This document shows, in pieces, positions 7,644-17,404 of a DNA stretch of 53,677 bases. Each line of letters opens with the position of its first letter. The stretch's first letter is position 1. The stretch comes from Stramenopiles sp. TOSAG23-6 (Eukaryota > Sar), in NCBI GenBank assembly GCA_900128565.1, contig LT635919.1, positions 1 through 53,677 of the forward strand. The letters run 5' to 3'. Under the pieces are notes generated by a model that worked only from the letters and a program-made list of their open reading frames with translations, ran no database searches and had not been told where the DNA came from. A program made the translations under genes and the position numbers.

Positions 7644-9887
7644 TTAATCAACTTCAACAATTTCTTCAAGCTTACCACTAACCCATCCTAACTCATCTAC
7701 TACACTAACTACTTCTTTCTGCAACATAGCTCTCATTTTTATTAGTTTGCCACCAGTACCTCGAGTTAGCGCTGCCATAAATAATGCACGAACCGAGAAA
7801 AACAAACGAAAGCCAATCTCCGATACTTGAATACCTATTAATGCAAGAAACGGAGAAAAGAAAAAATAAATCACCGCATACACTTCTGCTAGATAATACC
7901 AACATAACACAGTATATATAATATGTTGCATTGGTATAAACACCATTCCTACAATTACTTTCCATGTAGCAACAACATCTCGAGCTTCTATTTTAACTCT
8001 TGACTTTTTTAATGCCTTGCGTTGTTGCCATCCAGAAACTACTCTAGTAAGTATAATACATGGACCAGCAATTACTAAACCCAATGGAATCATTAAACAC
8101 CAAATAATAAGCATCGGGACACGTACGGCCAACCTTTGATATACCTTACCCACACTCCAAAGAGTTCTGTCACCTTTAGAATTGTTAATCATTTGTTGGA
8201 CTGAAGCTATTTTGTGATCTGGTATACCATAATTCTTCTTCAATAAATTATATTGTTCAATATGTTTACGCAATAATAATACCCGAGGATGTGACTTGAG
8301 TGAAGAATACCCAGAGGCTATTGCATGTCCTAGATTAAACTTAGCCACAAGGGATGCATGGTCGACTTCAGCATGTCTTCCAATATCTTTTCTCAATGAA
8401 TGTATACTATTTTCAGCAAGATCAAACCCAGCATGTGCAACACCCATCAAAGAAAGTGATGGATTGGAGAGACTTCGCTTAATTCCATTCAAACTAGACA
8501 CTCTTCTACGTAATCCTACATCTGTAGGACGTCTTACTGCTCTATATTTGTTTCTGTTTGAAATCATGGAAAACTCATTATGTGATTGATGTGATTTCAT
8601 CGTACTTGTCATTCTAACAGGAGCTCCTTTACTTGTAGATGTATCATTTACCATTCCCTGTGTGCACCCTTCAGCATACATTCTTCGAACACCACGGAAA
8701 AATTCTAAAGTTTCTGCATCAGGTGCTTGAAAAGTGACCATAGAAAGACCTAGTTTTATACGGTCAAGTAGTTCTGTACACGCAACACGTTTCAAAGCAC
8801 CACCAGCGATATAATTATCAACAAGATGAGGTGATACAATAATTGGATCACCATATTCAACAAACACAGAACCATGAAATCGATGCCCTTTATAGTAGTT
8901 AAGTCCAACAGGAATAATTCGAAGTGGGAGGTTTTTATTTCTAGCAAGTGCGCCTAGTGCCATAAGGGATACACCTGCTTTGAGTGGCAGTAATCGAGAT
9001 TGATCATGTGAACCACCTTCAGGGAAAACACCAACTGCACCTCCTGCATCAAGGCAATCAAACACCGAAGTATACATATCTTGATTATTTACTCTTGGAA
9101 TCATCTTATAAGAAGAGGGTGGGACTGATAAAGTTTCAAAGCCTTTTTCATATAACCCGCCACTTTTAGTACCTATTTTATTTAACTCGCTACTTTTAGC
9201 ACCTAATGACACGTTCTTTTTATGTTTACTGGTAGGAAGACCATGAGGTAGCTCTAATGGACTCTGTAGAATTAGATGGGAATTACTCACCACTTTCAGA
9301 ACGCGACTTGATTTTTTTGAATATGGTTCATCAGTCAATAATATTGTATATCCAGATTTAAATAAACTAAGAAATCGAGTTTCCTTATCACCAAGCACAT
9401 GCAAAAACAAGGACTCCTTTTCGTCAGAAATACGGCCTATAGTCACACGACCAGCACCAGTCACTGACAGGTCTTGGGGACGCTCAACACTTATAGGATT
9501 TAAACCACTCATAAGATGTCCTATATATGGCTTGCGCAAAGAACTAGCGGCAGCAATGAAACGAATATCTCTTCTTTTTAGTTTAGTAGTGGCGACAACA
9601 GGATCTATAAACTGGTTAGCATGAGGGGCACAAACAAGGATTAGTGGACCTTTTTCTGGCACTTTAAATTCACCATGGGATACAAGATCACGAAAAAATA
9701 TCTCCGCTATAAAAGCAAGAAGGCCCATCACTACATTACCCCACTCAATATTCCAATATGCCCACCAAGTAAAAAAACTACCGTTTATTGACTCTGCAAT
9801 CAACCAATGGACACCCGCAGTATGTAGGACGCACGAAAACCCCAATCCAACCCATACCACCCATAGTCCATCTTTTTTAAATCTCAT
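7644..9887 (-). CDS. Glycerol-3-phosphate/DHAP acyltransferase (SCT1/GPT2-like, PlsC fold)
   Basis: 747 residues. N-terminal hydrophobic segments (about 10-65) precede a PlsC acyltransferase core. Box I reads V-C-A-P-H-A-N-Q-F-I-D-P, with the acyl-transfer histidine in the HxxxxxD spacing used by fungal GPT2/SCT1 enzymes. A later block, G-V-F-P-E-G-G-S-H-D-Q-S-R-L-L-P-L-K, is the characteristic FPEGGSHD box of this subfamily. Two or more C-terminal membrane helices (about 595-690) anchor it, presumably in the ER. The reaction would be sn-1 acylation of glycerol-3-phosphate or dihydroxyacetone phosphate, the first step of glycerolipid synthesis. The segment of about 190-260 between the acyltransferase boxes is an insertion of low conservation. 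The gene converges with the C2-PX gene (143 bp between stops). Confidence 0.85.
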   Translation of the reverse strand: MRFKKDGLWVVWVGLGFSCVLHTAGVHWLIAESINGSFFTWWAYWNIEWGNVVMGLLAFIAEIFFRDLVSHGEFKVPEKGPLILVCAPHANQFIDPVVATTKLKRRDIRFIAAASSLRKPYIGHLMSGLNPISVERPQDLSVTGAGRVTIGRISDEKESLFLHVLGDKETRFLSLFKSGYTILLTDEPYSKKSSRVLKVVSNSHLILQSPLELPHGLPTSKHKKNVSLGAKSSELNKIGTKSGGLYEKGFETLSVPPSSYKMIPRVNNQDMYTSVFDCLDAGGAVGVFPEGGSHDQSRLLPLKAGVSLMALGALARNKNLPLRIIPVGLNYYKGHRFHGSVFVEYGDPIIVSPHLVDNYIAGGALKRVACTELLDRIKLGLSMVTFQAPDAETLEFFRGVRRMYAEGCTQGMVNDTSTSKGAPVRMTSTMKSHQSHNEFSMISNRNKYRAVRRPTDVGLRRRVSSLNGIKRSLSNPSLSLMGVAHAGFDLAENSIHSLRKDIGRHAEVDHASLVAKFNLGHAIASGYSSLKSHPRVLLLRKHIEQYNLLKKNYGIPDHKIASVQQMINNSKGDRTLWSVGKVYQRLAVRVPMLIIWCLMIPLGLVIAGPCIILTRVVSGWQQRKALKKSRVKIEARDVVATWKVIVGMVFIPMQHIIYTVLCWYYLAEVYAVIYFFFSPFLALIGIQVSEIGFRLFFSVRALFMAALTRGTGGKLIKMRAMLQKEVVSVVDELGWVSGKLEEIVEVD

Positions 9888-10328
9888 TCTGATAATACAC
9901 TCAACAATAAACTTTTGTCTTTAATTGAAGATAAGATATGGATACAAAGGTGTTAAGCTTTGGAAAATTTAATAGTTTCCTTTTTCAACCAGCATGCTGC
10001 ATACCAGAGCCAGATGCTGGGCACGCGCTGGGCACGAAGAAGCGAGAGAGAGGAGGACAGCGAGAGATTTCAAAAAAAAAAAACTAACCCTAACCCTAAC
10101 TAACGCTAATAGAATTCTAATCTCAAAATTCAATCTAAATTCTAAAAATTAGATATACTATATAATTTATATTGTCGTGCATTTTATGTATTGTAATACT
10201 ATAAAATATTTATGAATAAACAGCAAAGAAGTATTATATACATTTTACTTTTATTCGTAGAATTTTAAAAGTTTTTAGTAACATTTTGGAAATTGAGCGT
10301 TGACTTGTCTGCTCACTTAATTATTTTA
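9888..10328. promoter_or_regulatory. Intergenic region upstream of the acyltransferase gene
   Basis: It holds a locally GC/purine-rich stretch at about 9995-10070 (repeated GCTGGGCACG and GAGAGAGAGG), then an A-run, then the telomere-like units at 10084-10100, all within 220 bp of the acyltransferase start on the minus strand. The right half, to 10328, is plain AT-rich 3' flank of the MFS fusion gene. No RNA gene was seen. Confidence 0.4.
10084..10100. repeat. Interstitial telomere-like repeat (CCCTAA-type)
   Basis: The sequence CTAACCCTAACCCTAAC contains over two consecutive units of the TTAGGG telomere motif, about 200 bp upstream of the acyltransferase ATG. Similar short units occur near 12877 and 29012, both in divergent promoter regions. 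Confidence 0.8.
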
Positions 10329-12668
10329 TTATACCACAGCCAACATAACATCAGGTACTGGGTTAAGAAATTTTGAAGCAACACTTGCAACCAGAAGAAA
10401 CAAAGCAGCAATAAAACAACAAAAACTAATTCCCCATGTATCAACAGTAACTTCATATAACACACCACTAAGCATTGTGCCTATAAGGCGACCACCAGCA
10501 TTAGCCATATAATAAAATCCAACATTTTTGGCAACTCTATTCTTTGGAGAGAAAGCAACAACAAGATAAGAATGGATTGCAGATATCACAGCCATTATTA
10601 TAGCAAATACTAGAAACATAATTGGTGTAACGATTGACAAGTTTTTAACCATATCTGAGTAATTTGACTTATTGGTAATACTCGTGTTTGTATCTTTCAA
10701 TTTTTGCCATTCTAAAATAGATCCAACATCATTCTTATGAATACCTAAATACACGGCACCAATTCCAGCAGAAACTAAACCGAGTATAGCAGTCCACGGA
10801 AGAACATGCACAGACTGTGGTGGAAAACATCCCAAAGGTTTTAATAAAAGATATCCACAAAACACTTGTAATTTACCATATACTATTATGTATCCACCCA
10901 TAAATGCAGAAACAAGAAAATCATCCCAGTTCAAAACTTCTTTCAAAAAAATTGGTGCAGCAACTTCAAACCAAACATCTCTAGATGCAAATAGAAAAAA
11001 CCTTGCGACAGAAAGTACTAATAAATCTCTAGGTACAGTTATAATATCTCGCAATGTTACTACTCGTTTTGTAGTATCTTTGCCTAATTGTGGGTCTGTG
11101 TATAGAAAAACAAAAGGTAATGGTATCAGAGGTAACAAACCAATGGATATACACGAGATCATGTAACTATATTTTCCATTACCAATTAATACAACACCTC
11201 CAAGAAAATGACCAACTCCTTTTAGAGAATTTTTGGCACCAGTTAAATATGCAACCATATTGAACAATTTATCATCAGAACCCGCCTTTTCTTTTTCATT
11301 GACAAGTTTTGTTACACTTTTACCACTAATTTTTAACAAATCTTTGGCAACGCCAGCAAAAGCCTGTATAAAGGTAATGTATATAGTTGTACTCCAACGA
11401 GTAGCGTTATTAGAATAATCATTTCCAAAGATATCGCTTATTGGCGATACAAGAAAAAATACAAGAGATTGAAGGAAAAGTCCTATTAAGCATGTCCATC
11501 TTAATCCAACGCGTGATGCAATATATCCACCAAATAGATTAGTAATAATACCCATCAACTCATACAGCATAAACATGGTAGCAATTTCTATAGCATCAAA
11601 ACCAAGTTCAGCAGCATGTAGTAATATGATTGTACGCAATGCCCCATCAGTTAAAGTTAATGTGCAGTACGAAAAAGCTATAGTCATAAAGTTGACCTTA
11701 TTTGCTTTCACTTTTTCTTCATTTATTAATCCTTTTTTTGCATCAAATACATCTTCTACTTCTTTTGTTTTTTCTAGCCCGTCTGGTTCATATATTGGAA
11801 TCTTACAGCATTGTAGAAGGGACGCTGTACTCGATGTACTATGAATATTTGACTTTTTTTCTATAACAATTTCCGATTGATCTGAAAGAAGAGAATCTAT
11901 TTCTCTAATTTTTGCATATTTCCATCCAGATTTCCCTCCAATTGTGACCATTTTACCTAAGCCATCATTTCCTTTCTCAAACTCATATGGAAGTTGTAAT
12001 GCCTCAGGACTTTTTACTGTGCGGTGAATAACAATAGTACAAAATCCTGGTTTATCAAACATTTCACAAACTCCTGCAGTATAACCACAACTTTTCCAAA
12101 ACTTTTCAAGGCGTGAACAAAATTGATTAAATGGTGTCGAATTGTCTACACCGAGTTGTGCAGCTAATGGTACATGACGTATTACTGCTAAACCACCTTG
12201 TGGGTCTAAAAAGGAATAAACAGCCTGAAGTGTTCCAATTGGGTCAACTAAATGATAAAACGTCGCAGAAGACCAAATCAGAGAATATGTTCTCTTTCTA
12301 GGTAAAAATAGGTGTAATTCATCAATATTAGCAATTATGTACGAATCATCGGGTATTTCACAATTCTGTGGTCGATGATCTTTTGCTGAGACACCAAATA
12401 ACTTCTCGAAAGGCATACGAAACTCTTCATGCACTTTACATAAAAGTTTTCCAGATGCAGTGCCAAGATCTATAAAATTCCGTGTCCCAAAGCAAGCTAT
12501 GATATCATAAAGTACGAAGTATCTTCCACGTTTATCTATTGGGTATCGCGCCTTCAGATCTTCCCCATGGTTAACCCATGTTTCCTTACGGTCTTGAAGA
12601 ATCTCAAACTTTTGCCGAGAAATTTCACTGACACTTGTGGGACGCGATAAATAAAGATTTTCTACCAT
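10329..12668 (-). CDS. Fusion: SAM methyltransferase-like domain + ArsJ-like MFS transporter
   Basis: 779 residues in one ORF. Residues about 15-225 look like a class I methyltransferase: motif I is N-F-I-D-L-G-T-A-S-G-K-L-L, a second acidic position follows at S-Y-I-I-A-N-I-D, and a G-G-L-A-V-I-R-H-V strand lies further on. After a hydrophilic linker (about 245-325), the remaining 450 residues form a 10-12 helix major facilitator transporter. Its landmarks are L-T-L-T-D-G-A-L-R, Y-E-L-M-G-I-I-T-N-L-F-G-G, A-F-A-G-V-A-K-D-L-L-K-I-S-G-K-S, L-T-G-A-K-N-S-L-K-G-V-G-H-F-L-G-G, and A-R-F-F-L-F-A-S-R-D-V-W-F. These match my knowledge of the ArsJ family, which exports 1-arseno-3-phosphoglycerate in bacteria. 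An organoarsenical or phospho-ester exporter is the best guess; the methyl acceptor is unknown. The usual ArsJ partner, GAPDH, is absent from the window. Confidence 0.75.
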   Translation of the reverse strand: MVENLYLSRPTSVSEISRQKFEILQDRKETWVNHGEDLKARYPIDKRGRYFVLYDIIACFGTRNFIDLGTASGKLLCKVHEEFRMPFEKLFGVSAKDHRPQNCEIPDDSYIIANIDELHLFLPRKRTYSLIWSSATFYHLVDPIGTLQAVYSFLDPQGGLAVIRHVPLAAQLGVDNSTPFNQFCSRLEKFWKSCGYTAGVCEMFDKPGFCTIVIHRTVKSPEALQLPYEFEKGNDGLGKMVTIGGKSGWKYAKIREIDSLLSDQSEIVIEKKSNIHSTSSTASLLQCCKIPIYEPDGLEKTKEVEDVFDAKKGLINEEKVKANKVNFMTIAFSYCTLTLTDGALRTIILLHAAELGFDAIEIATMFMLYELMGIITNLFGGYIASRVGLRWTCLIGLFLQSLVFFLVSPISDIFGNDYSNNATRWSTTIYITFIQAFAGVAKDLLKISGKSVTKLVNEKEKAGSDDKLFNMVAYLTGAKNSLKGVGHFLGGVVLIGNGKYSYMISCISIGLLPLIPLPFVFLYTDPQLGKDTTKRVVTLRDIITVPRDLLVLSVARFFLFASRDVWFEVAAPIFLKEVLNWDDFLVSAFMGGYIIVYGKLQVFCGYLLLKPLGCFPPQSVHVLPWTAILGLVSAGIGAVYLGIHKNDVGSILEWQKLKDTNTSITNKSNYSDMVKNLSIVTPIMFLVFAIIMAVISAIHSYLVVAFSPKNRVAKNVGFYYMANAGGRLIGTMLSGVLYEVTVDTWGISFCCFIAALFLLVASVASKFLNPVPDVMLAVV

Positions 12669-13072
12669 AGTTTCTGGGTCTAAAACAAATACAATTAGTA
12701 CAGCTTGTCGTTCGTAATAAATACTATGGCGTAATTATTCAAAGAAATTGAAGTAAAGCATAATTTTAATTATTTTGTTCCACTTGCTTGTTTCAGCACG
12801 CAGAGTACGCAGTTTGCGTTTGGTCAGAGCAAGGGTCAGAGACATCAATTGTGAATCTTGCTCCTGTACGTATTATTTAGGGTTAGGGCAATAATAAATA
12901 GAAAAAAATATTCAGTGCGACAATTAATCGCCCAACAACTGCTACTACTACTACTCTGGACACACAGGTACTGTACTACCCTTTGAAAAAGTTACAGCTA
13001 CAATAAAAATATAGAAGAGGTACCCTTTGAAAAAGTTAGAGCTACAATATTTGTCTATCCCACATTAATCTA
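12669..13072. promoter_or_regulatory. Divergent promoter region with a direct repeat and telomere-like motif
   Basis: This separates head-to-head genes starting at 12668 (-) and 13073 (+). TTAGGGTTAGGG lies at 12877-12888. A 28-nt direct repeat beginning TACCCTTTGAAAAAGTTA occurs at about 12977-13005 and again at 13021-13048, differing at one internal base (CAGC versus GAGC); the second copy ends about 25 bp before the ATG at 13073. Paired copies so near a start codon suggest regulatory sites or a recent small duplication. Confidence 0.5.
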
Positions 13073-13774
13073 ATGTCTTTTAATGATAGTATCAAATCAA
13101 AAATATTGAAAATTGTCAAGACACTGTCACATAGTAAGTTACCTATAGATATTTTACGAGCATTTGAATTGCAATCAAAGTTACTCACAGCGAGGCAGAA
13201 GTCAATTGATAGGCTAAATGCTGACCCTTGGGGAGTTGGTATTTGTGATAATGATGGAAAATTCTATCCTCATATACAGCGTATTGTTGATAATTTTTCT
13301 GTTATAGCGTACGAAGAGTGTTTTGAACAGGACCTAGCTTATATTAGAGCAAAATTGATATTTGAAGGTGGCTCTTGTATCCGCACAAAATATCGTCGTG
13401 AAAAAATGCTTAACTCTGATGTAAAAGGGGAAGAGTTAGTTGAATATTTTATAGATTTTGGTAAAACGCAGAGTGAAATCAGGGAACAAGTTCTGAGGTT
13501 TCAATACCGTTGGATCCCTGGAGAAGAAATGTTCACTAGTGGAGAAAATGTAGATAATGAAAATATTAACTTATTCTTTGATGATGAAGTTATTCAAATA
13601 TTTAGTAAGTTAGCATGTCTAGATATGGACATCAGTGATACTTTATTTTTTTTGATGACAATTCCTTTCCATGAAGCAGAAACGGAAGTGGATGTGTTGC
13701 TCGCAAAACTAATTTTTGGTGAACAAAATGAAGAAGAACAAAATGAAGAAGAACAAAATGAAGAAGACGATTAA
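13073..13774 (+). CDS. Unknown protein with acidic EEQNE C-terminal repeat
   Basis: 233 residues, cytosolic, with no signal peptide or membrane helix. The first 215 residues look like a folded, mostly helical domain (V-K-T-L-S-H-S-K-L-P-I-D near the start, conserved-looking W-G-V-G-I-C-D-N-D-G-K-F-Y-P-H at about 57-71, Y-R-W-I-P-G-E-E-M later). The protein ends in three 15-nt tandem units read as E-E-Q-N-E. The D-N-D-G-K-F-Y-P-H stretch is faintly like a Tudor-domain opening, but I cannot support that. It shares an upstream region with the methyltransferase-MFS fusion. Confidence 0.6.
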   Translation: MSFNDSIKSKILKIVKTLSHSKLPIDILRAFELQSKLLTARQKSIDRLNADPWGVGICDNDGKFYPHIQRIVDNFSVIAYEECFEQDLAYIRAKLIFEGGSCIRTKYRREKMLNSDVKGEELVEYFIDFGKTQSEIREQVLRFQYRWIPGEEMFTSGENVDNENINLFFDDEVIQIFSKLACLDMDISDTLFFLMTIPFHEAETEVDVLLAKLIFGEQNEEEQNEEEQNEEDD

Positions 13775-13878
13775 ACAAAAATCCAAATGCAATAGAACTT
13801 ACATAATGAAGAATAACATGATAACGTAAGAAGGGTTATTTTTTTAATGGAATGATAAATCTATTTATATCTCACTAT

Positions 13879-16800
13879 TTAACACCAAACTTCTAATTTT
13901 TCTTCATTTTCGGAACTTGATATATTTTCCAGACACAACTCAACATTTAAATTATCAGCTAAAACTTCTTCATCAACTAATTCACATTCACTACAAAATG
14001 AATGTTCTAGTAACTCTGATGCAAGAGCGCGGTCTTCGGGTTTCATACAAAAACAAAGGCCAAGAAATTCGTGCACAGTAGATGATACAGAGTCTGGTAT
14101 TGGTGGTGGTTTATTTGCTGTTGCAACATGAAATAATGCAGAAAGGTTGTTTTCAAAGGATGGCCATGGATGCTTTGCAGTAGCCATTTCAAGAACGGTT
14201 GCTCCGAGACTCCATATATCTGCTTTCCTACCGTGCCCAGTCTGGCGTATTACTTCAGGTGCCATCCATGGTATTGATCCTTTTAATGTCTTGAGGCTTT
14301 CATCTAATCTATTTGTTTTCATTCCGGCCATTTGCTTCGAGCATCCAAAATCAGCAAGTTTTGCCACGCCATTATCACTGACTAATATATTAGAACCTTT
14401 AATGTCACGATGAATAATTTTACGGTCGTGGAGATATGAAATACCTTGTGTGATGTGTCGAGTATATCTTCTTATAATACAGTCTGGAAATGCACCAAAC
14501 TCTGATAACATTCTGCTCAGAGAACCTCCTGGAACATATTCAAGGAATATATGAAGACATGTGCCTCGACGTTCAGTTCCTAGATACTGTACAATATTTG
14601 GATGTTTCAAACCTTTTAATAAAGATATCTCTCTCTCTATTTCCAATGCTTGATCGTCACTTGCATTATCTAATTGCATTTGTTTTACTGCAAATAATGA
14701 ACCGGATACTTCGTTTAGAGCTTTATAAACACAGCCAAAAGAACCACTTCCAATTAATTCCCCCATACGCCAACTTTCAGGACCATCTGAAAAAGATATG
14801 TGCATCAATCTATCACCAGATTTAGCCCTGCCACGAGATTTGCTGGATATATTCATTTTACTTTCACTATTACTTTCAGCTGTCTCATGTCCGAGTTTCA
14901 TTCTTCGCACATGATCAGAGTCTACTTTGTCGTACGTATTACTTCTACTACGGCTACTTTCCACATCAAAATCGTGGCTGTAATTTGATACAGCAACGTT
15001 ATCGACTTTTACGGAATCTAAAAGACTTTGGCGTAAATCTAAATGCAACGAAGGTATATCACTTTTAGATTCGCTAGTCATATTTTTGTGTTCATTTGTA
15101 GCTGTTTGTGTTTTTGTGTCAAGTTTTGTATTTAATTGTGTATACGGATCAATGTCAATTAATTCTAAATCACTGTCTCTGCGGCTACTTTTCTGAAATG
15201 AAATAGATAAACTATTATCTGAAAACGAAAGATCGCTTGTATCTAAAGATCGAAAACGTGGTCTCCGCGGGGATCGGCTTGCTGCAGCAGCAGCTGCAAC
15301 TGCCACACCTGTAATTTGTAAATTATTTCCTTTTTTAGAAATATGAAAAGGGGATTGGGATCGTCTTGGATTTTTTGTATTATTTGACACTGAACTGGAT
15401 GTAAACTTATTCATAGTTAGTGCTGGTGATATTGAAGACCTTAAGTTGTTGCCACGGAATATATTATTACGAAGATTATTCTGAGAATTACCAAGACTTA
15501 AGCTCAAACTGTGGGTACTATGACCAAGGCTAGCAACAATTTCATCTTCGATACTTTTTCTTGATATTTCTAAATCTACATCAGTATAATCAATAACTTC
15601 AGAATTCTTCATTCGAATAGCAGACGCTCGTGATGCTTGATTGCTTCTTGGTGTTAATTTTCCGATCATATTAGCAAGTATTCCTCCACTTCTTGAACCA
15701 TTAAACTCACTTATATCTTCTGAAGTTTTGAGTATCTCATCACGTAAGTCATTTAGATTTTGTTCATGAGGTTTCCTTGTTGTGTGTGACCCATTTACCA
15801 AATTATTTTTTGTATTTTTCACATGTGCTACAGTAATATGAGTAAGAATATCCTTTTCACTGCTTTCACCACTTGATGAAATTTCACTGAGACGAAATCG
15901 TTTTGTCCCTCCGCTGCTTCGAGCACGGGGTGCAGAAGCACGAGGTGATGTGCTTGGATATTCAAACCCATCATTATAATTTACGTTATTCATCGTGGAA
16001 GAAGTGGTACTCTTGGTTCGCTTTGTTTCATCTACACCACTAATATTTCGATTTTGTTTCCGTTTAACATTTTTCGGTTTTTCTATTTTGAGTGTTACAT
16101 CATTTTTTTTGGTATTTTGTGACTCCTCTGAATTTCGTCTAACATTTTGCCATAATGGAAATTTATACAATGTTTTCGTCTTATTATTATTTATTATTCT
16201 ATTATTTATTCTTGCACTTGTCGAAGATATTTTAGCTTGTTTTTTCTCATCTATAGACATATTTCTAGTATGTCGTTTTTTTTTGCTACGAGAAAAACCC
16301 TTGTGAATAGAATTATGCGAATTATTCGAAGATGTTGACGTTTTTGTATCTGTTGAACTTGTTCTTAATTTTAAAGAATTTGGTTTATCATTTAATGGTG
16401 ATAATTCTTTTCGTACAACAAGATTTTTTGTTGTAAAATTATCAATTTTGTCACTCCGTATTTTTTGTTCATCAACATAAACTTTTCTGTGGATACGCTC
16501 CATAGACCGAGGTAAACTAGTAGTATCCTCATCAGTTACGTTATCACAAGTATCTTCAATATTTACTTTAATTTCGCGCATTCCCTGTCGCTCTTTAGAA
16601 CGGTCTTTAACTTGGGTATTTTGCCTTCTATGATTACGATAATATCTTTCTTCACTATGCTTCACTTCTAGATCAAACGAGAATCTATTATTGTTAGTCA
16701 TTTTCTCAGTTTTTTCCCACTTTCTGACTCTTTCTCTGGCTCTTTCCCGTTGAACGTTGAGAGGCGGGGTCCTAAGTTTGTCTACTGAATGTGGTGAACC

Positions 16801-16998
16801 CGATCTATGAGAAAGTGACCCAGGTGAAGCCCCCCCACTGGCTGTTCTAGCGTGATTCAAGACACTCGCAAGAGACGATTGACCTATTGGAGGTCTCAGC
16901 GTTTCCTTTGTACGAACATGGACTCCTCTGCGTTGATATTCTCCATACTGGCCTTCCACTAACGAAGGGGGGGTATCTACCCATTTGTTTGAAATCAT
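13879..16998 (-). CDS. STE11/MEKK-type serine/threonine protein kinase (MAP3K-like)
   Basis: 1039 residues. The first roughly 740 are low-complexity and probably disordered (S/N/R-rich, an alanine run at about 565-575, several S-P sites). The kinase domain occupies about 745-1005: glycine loop I-G-S-G-S-F-G-C-V-Y, lysine in F-A-V-K-Q-M, catalytic loop H-R-D-I-K-G-S-N-I-L, D-F-G-C-S-K-Q-M, and activation segment T-L-K-G-S-I-P-W-M-A-P-E-V. The G-S-N-I-L loop and G-(S/T)-P-W-M-A-P-E-V segment are hallmarks of MAPKK kinases of the MEKK/ANP class. It would phosphorylate MAPK kinases in a signalling cascade. The N-terminal extension presumably carries regulation, but no docking domain is recognisable. 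The ATG at 16998 is the first in frame. Confidence 0.88.
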   Translation of the reverse strand: MISNKWVDTPPSLVEGQYGEYQRRGVHVRTKETLRPPIGQSSLASVLNHARTASGGASPGSLSHRSGSPHSVDKLRTPPLNVQRERARERVRKWEKTEKMTNNNRFSFDLEVKHSEERYYRNHRRQNTQVKDRSKERQGMREIKVNIEDTCDNVTDEDTTSLPRSMERIHRKVYVDEQKIRSDKIDNFTTKNLVVRKELSPLNDKPNSLKLRTSSTDTKTSTSSNNSHNSIHKGFSRSKKKRHTRNMSIDEKKQAKISSTSARINNRIINNNKTKTLYKFPLWQNVRRNSEESQNTKKNDVTLKIEKPKNVKRKQNRNISGVDETKRTKSTTSSTMNNVNYNDGFEYPSTSPRASAPRARSSGGTKRFRLSEISSSGESSEKDILTHITVAHVKNTKNNLVNGSHTTRKPHEQNLNDLRDEILKTSEDISEFNGSRSGGILANMIGKLTPRSNQASRASAIRMKNSEVIDYTDVDLEISRKSIEDEIVASLGHSTHSLSLSLGNSQNNLRNNIFRGNNLRSSISPALTMNKFTSSSVSNNTKNPRRSQSPFHISKKGNNLQITGVAVAAAAAASRSPRRPRFRSLDTSDLSFSDNSLSISFQKSSRRDSDLELIDIDPYTQLNTKLDTKTQTATNEHKNMTSESKSDIPSLHLDLRQSLLDSVKVDNVAVSNYSHDFDVESSRSRSNTYDKVDSDHVRRMKLGHETAESNSESKMNISSKSRGRAKSGDRLMHISFSDGPESWRMGELIGSGSFGCVYKALNEVSGSLFAVKQMQLDNASDDQALEIEREISLLKGLKHPNIVQYLGTERRGTCLHIFLEYVPGGSLSRMLSEFGAFPDCIIRRYTRHITQGISYLHDRKIIHRDIKGSNILVSDNGVAKLADFGCSKQMAGMKTNRLDESLKTLKGSIPWMAPEVIRQTGHGRKADIWSLGATVLEMATAKHPWPSFENNLSALFHVATANKPPPIPDSVSSTVHEFLGLCFCMKPEDRALASELLEHSFCSECELVDEEVLADNLNVELCLENISSSENEEKLEVWC

Positions 16999-17232
16999 CG
17001 CTATTTATTCCGCATCATTAATCAATACATTCTTCAAGGTAATGCCACGGGACATATGTAGCCCTAATAATATAACGAATGACTGTTTTTTAAACTTTTT
17101 TTTCAGTTACATTCGGACATTTTGGAATTATTATATATATCTCATTTCGATTTGGAAATACCAGTCAAGTCACAAACACGAAATGCAAGCCGGCAAGATT
17201 GAATTATTTTCATAAAAAACTTAACTTTATGA

Positions 17233-17366
17233 TTAAATTTTAAGTAATAATATAATATATAATGTAACAAATTTACCGATCGGCACAATATTTAGTACCA
17301 ACCTTTTCGCCTTTAAAGCGTTTCCTACCCACAATATCTCGACTAGAAGATTTTCGCTTTTTTTTT

Positions 17367-17404
<38 letters not shown>

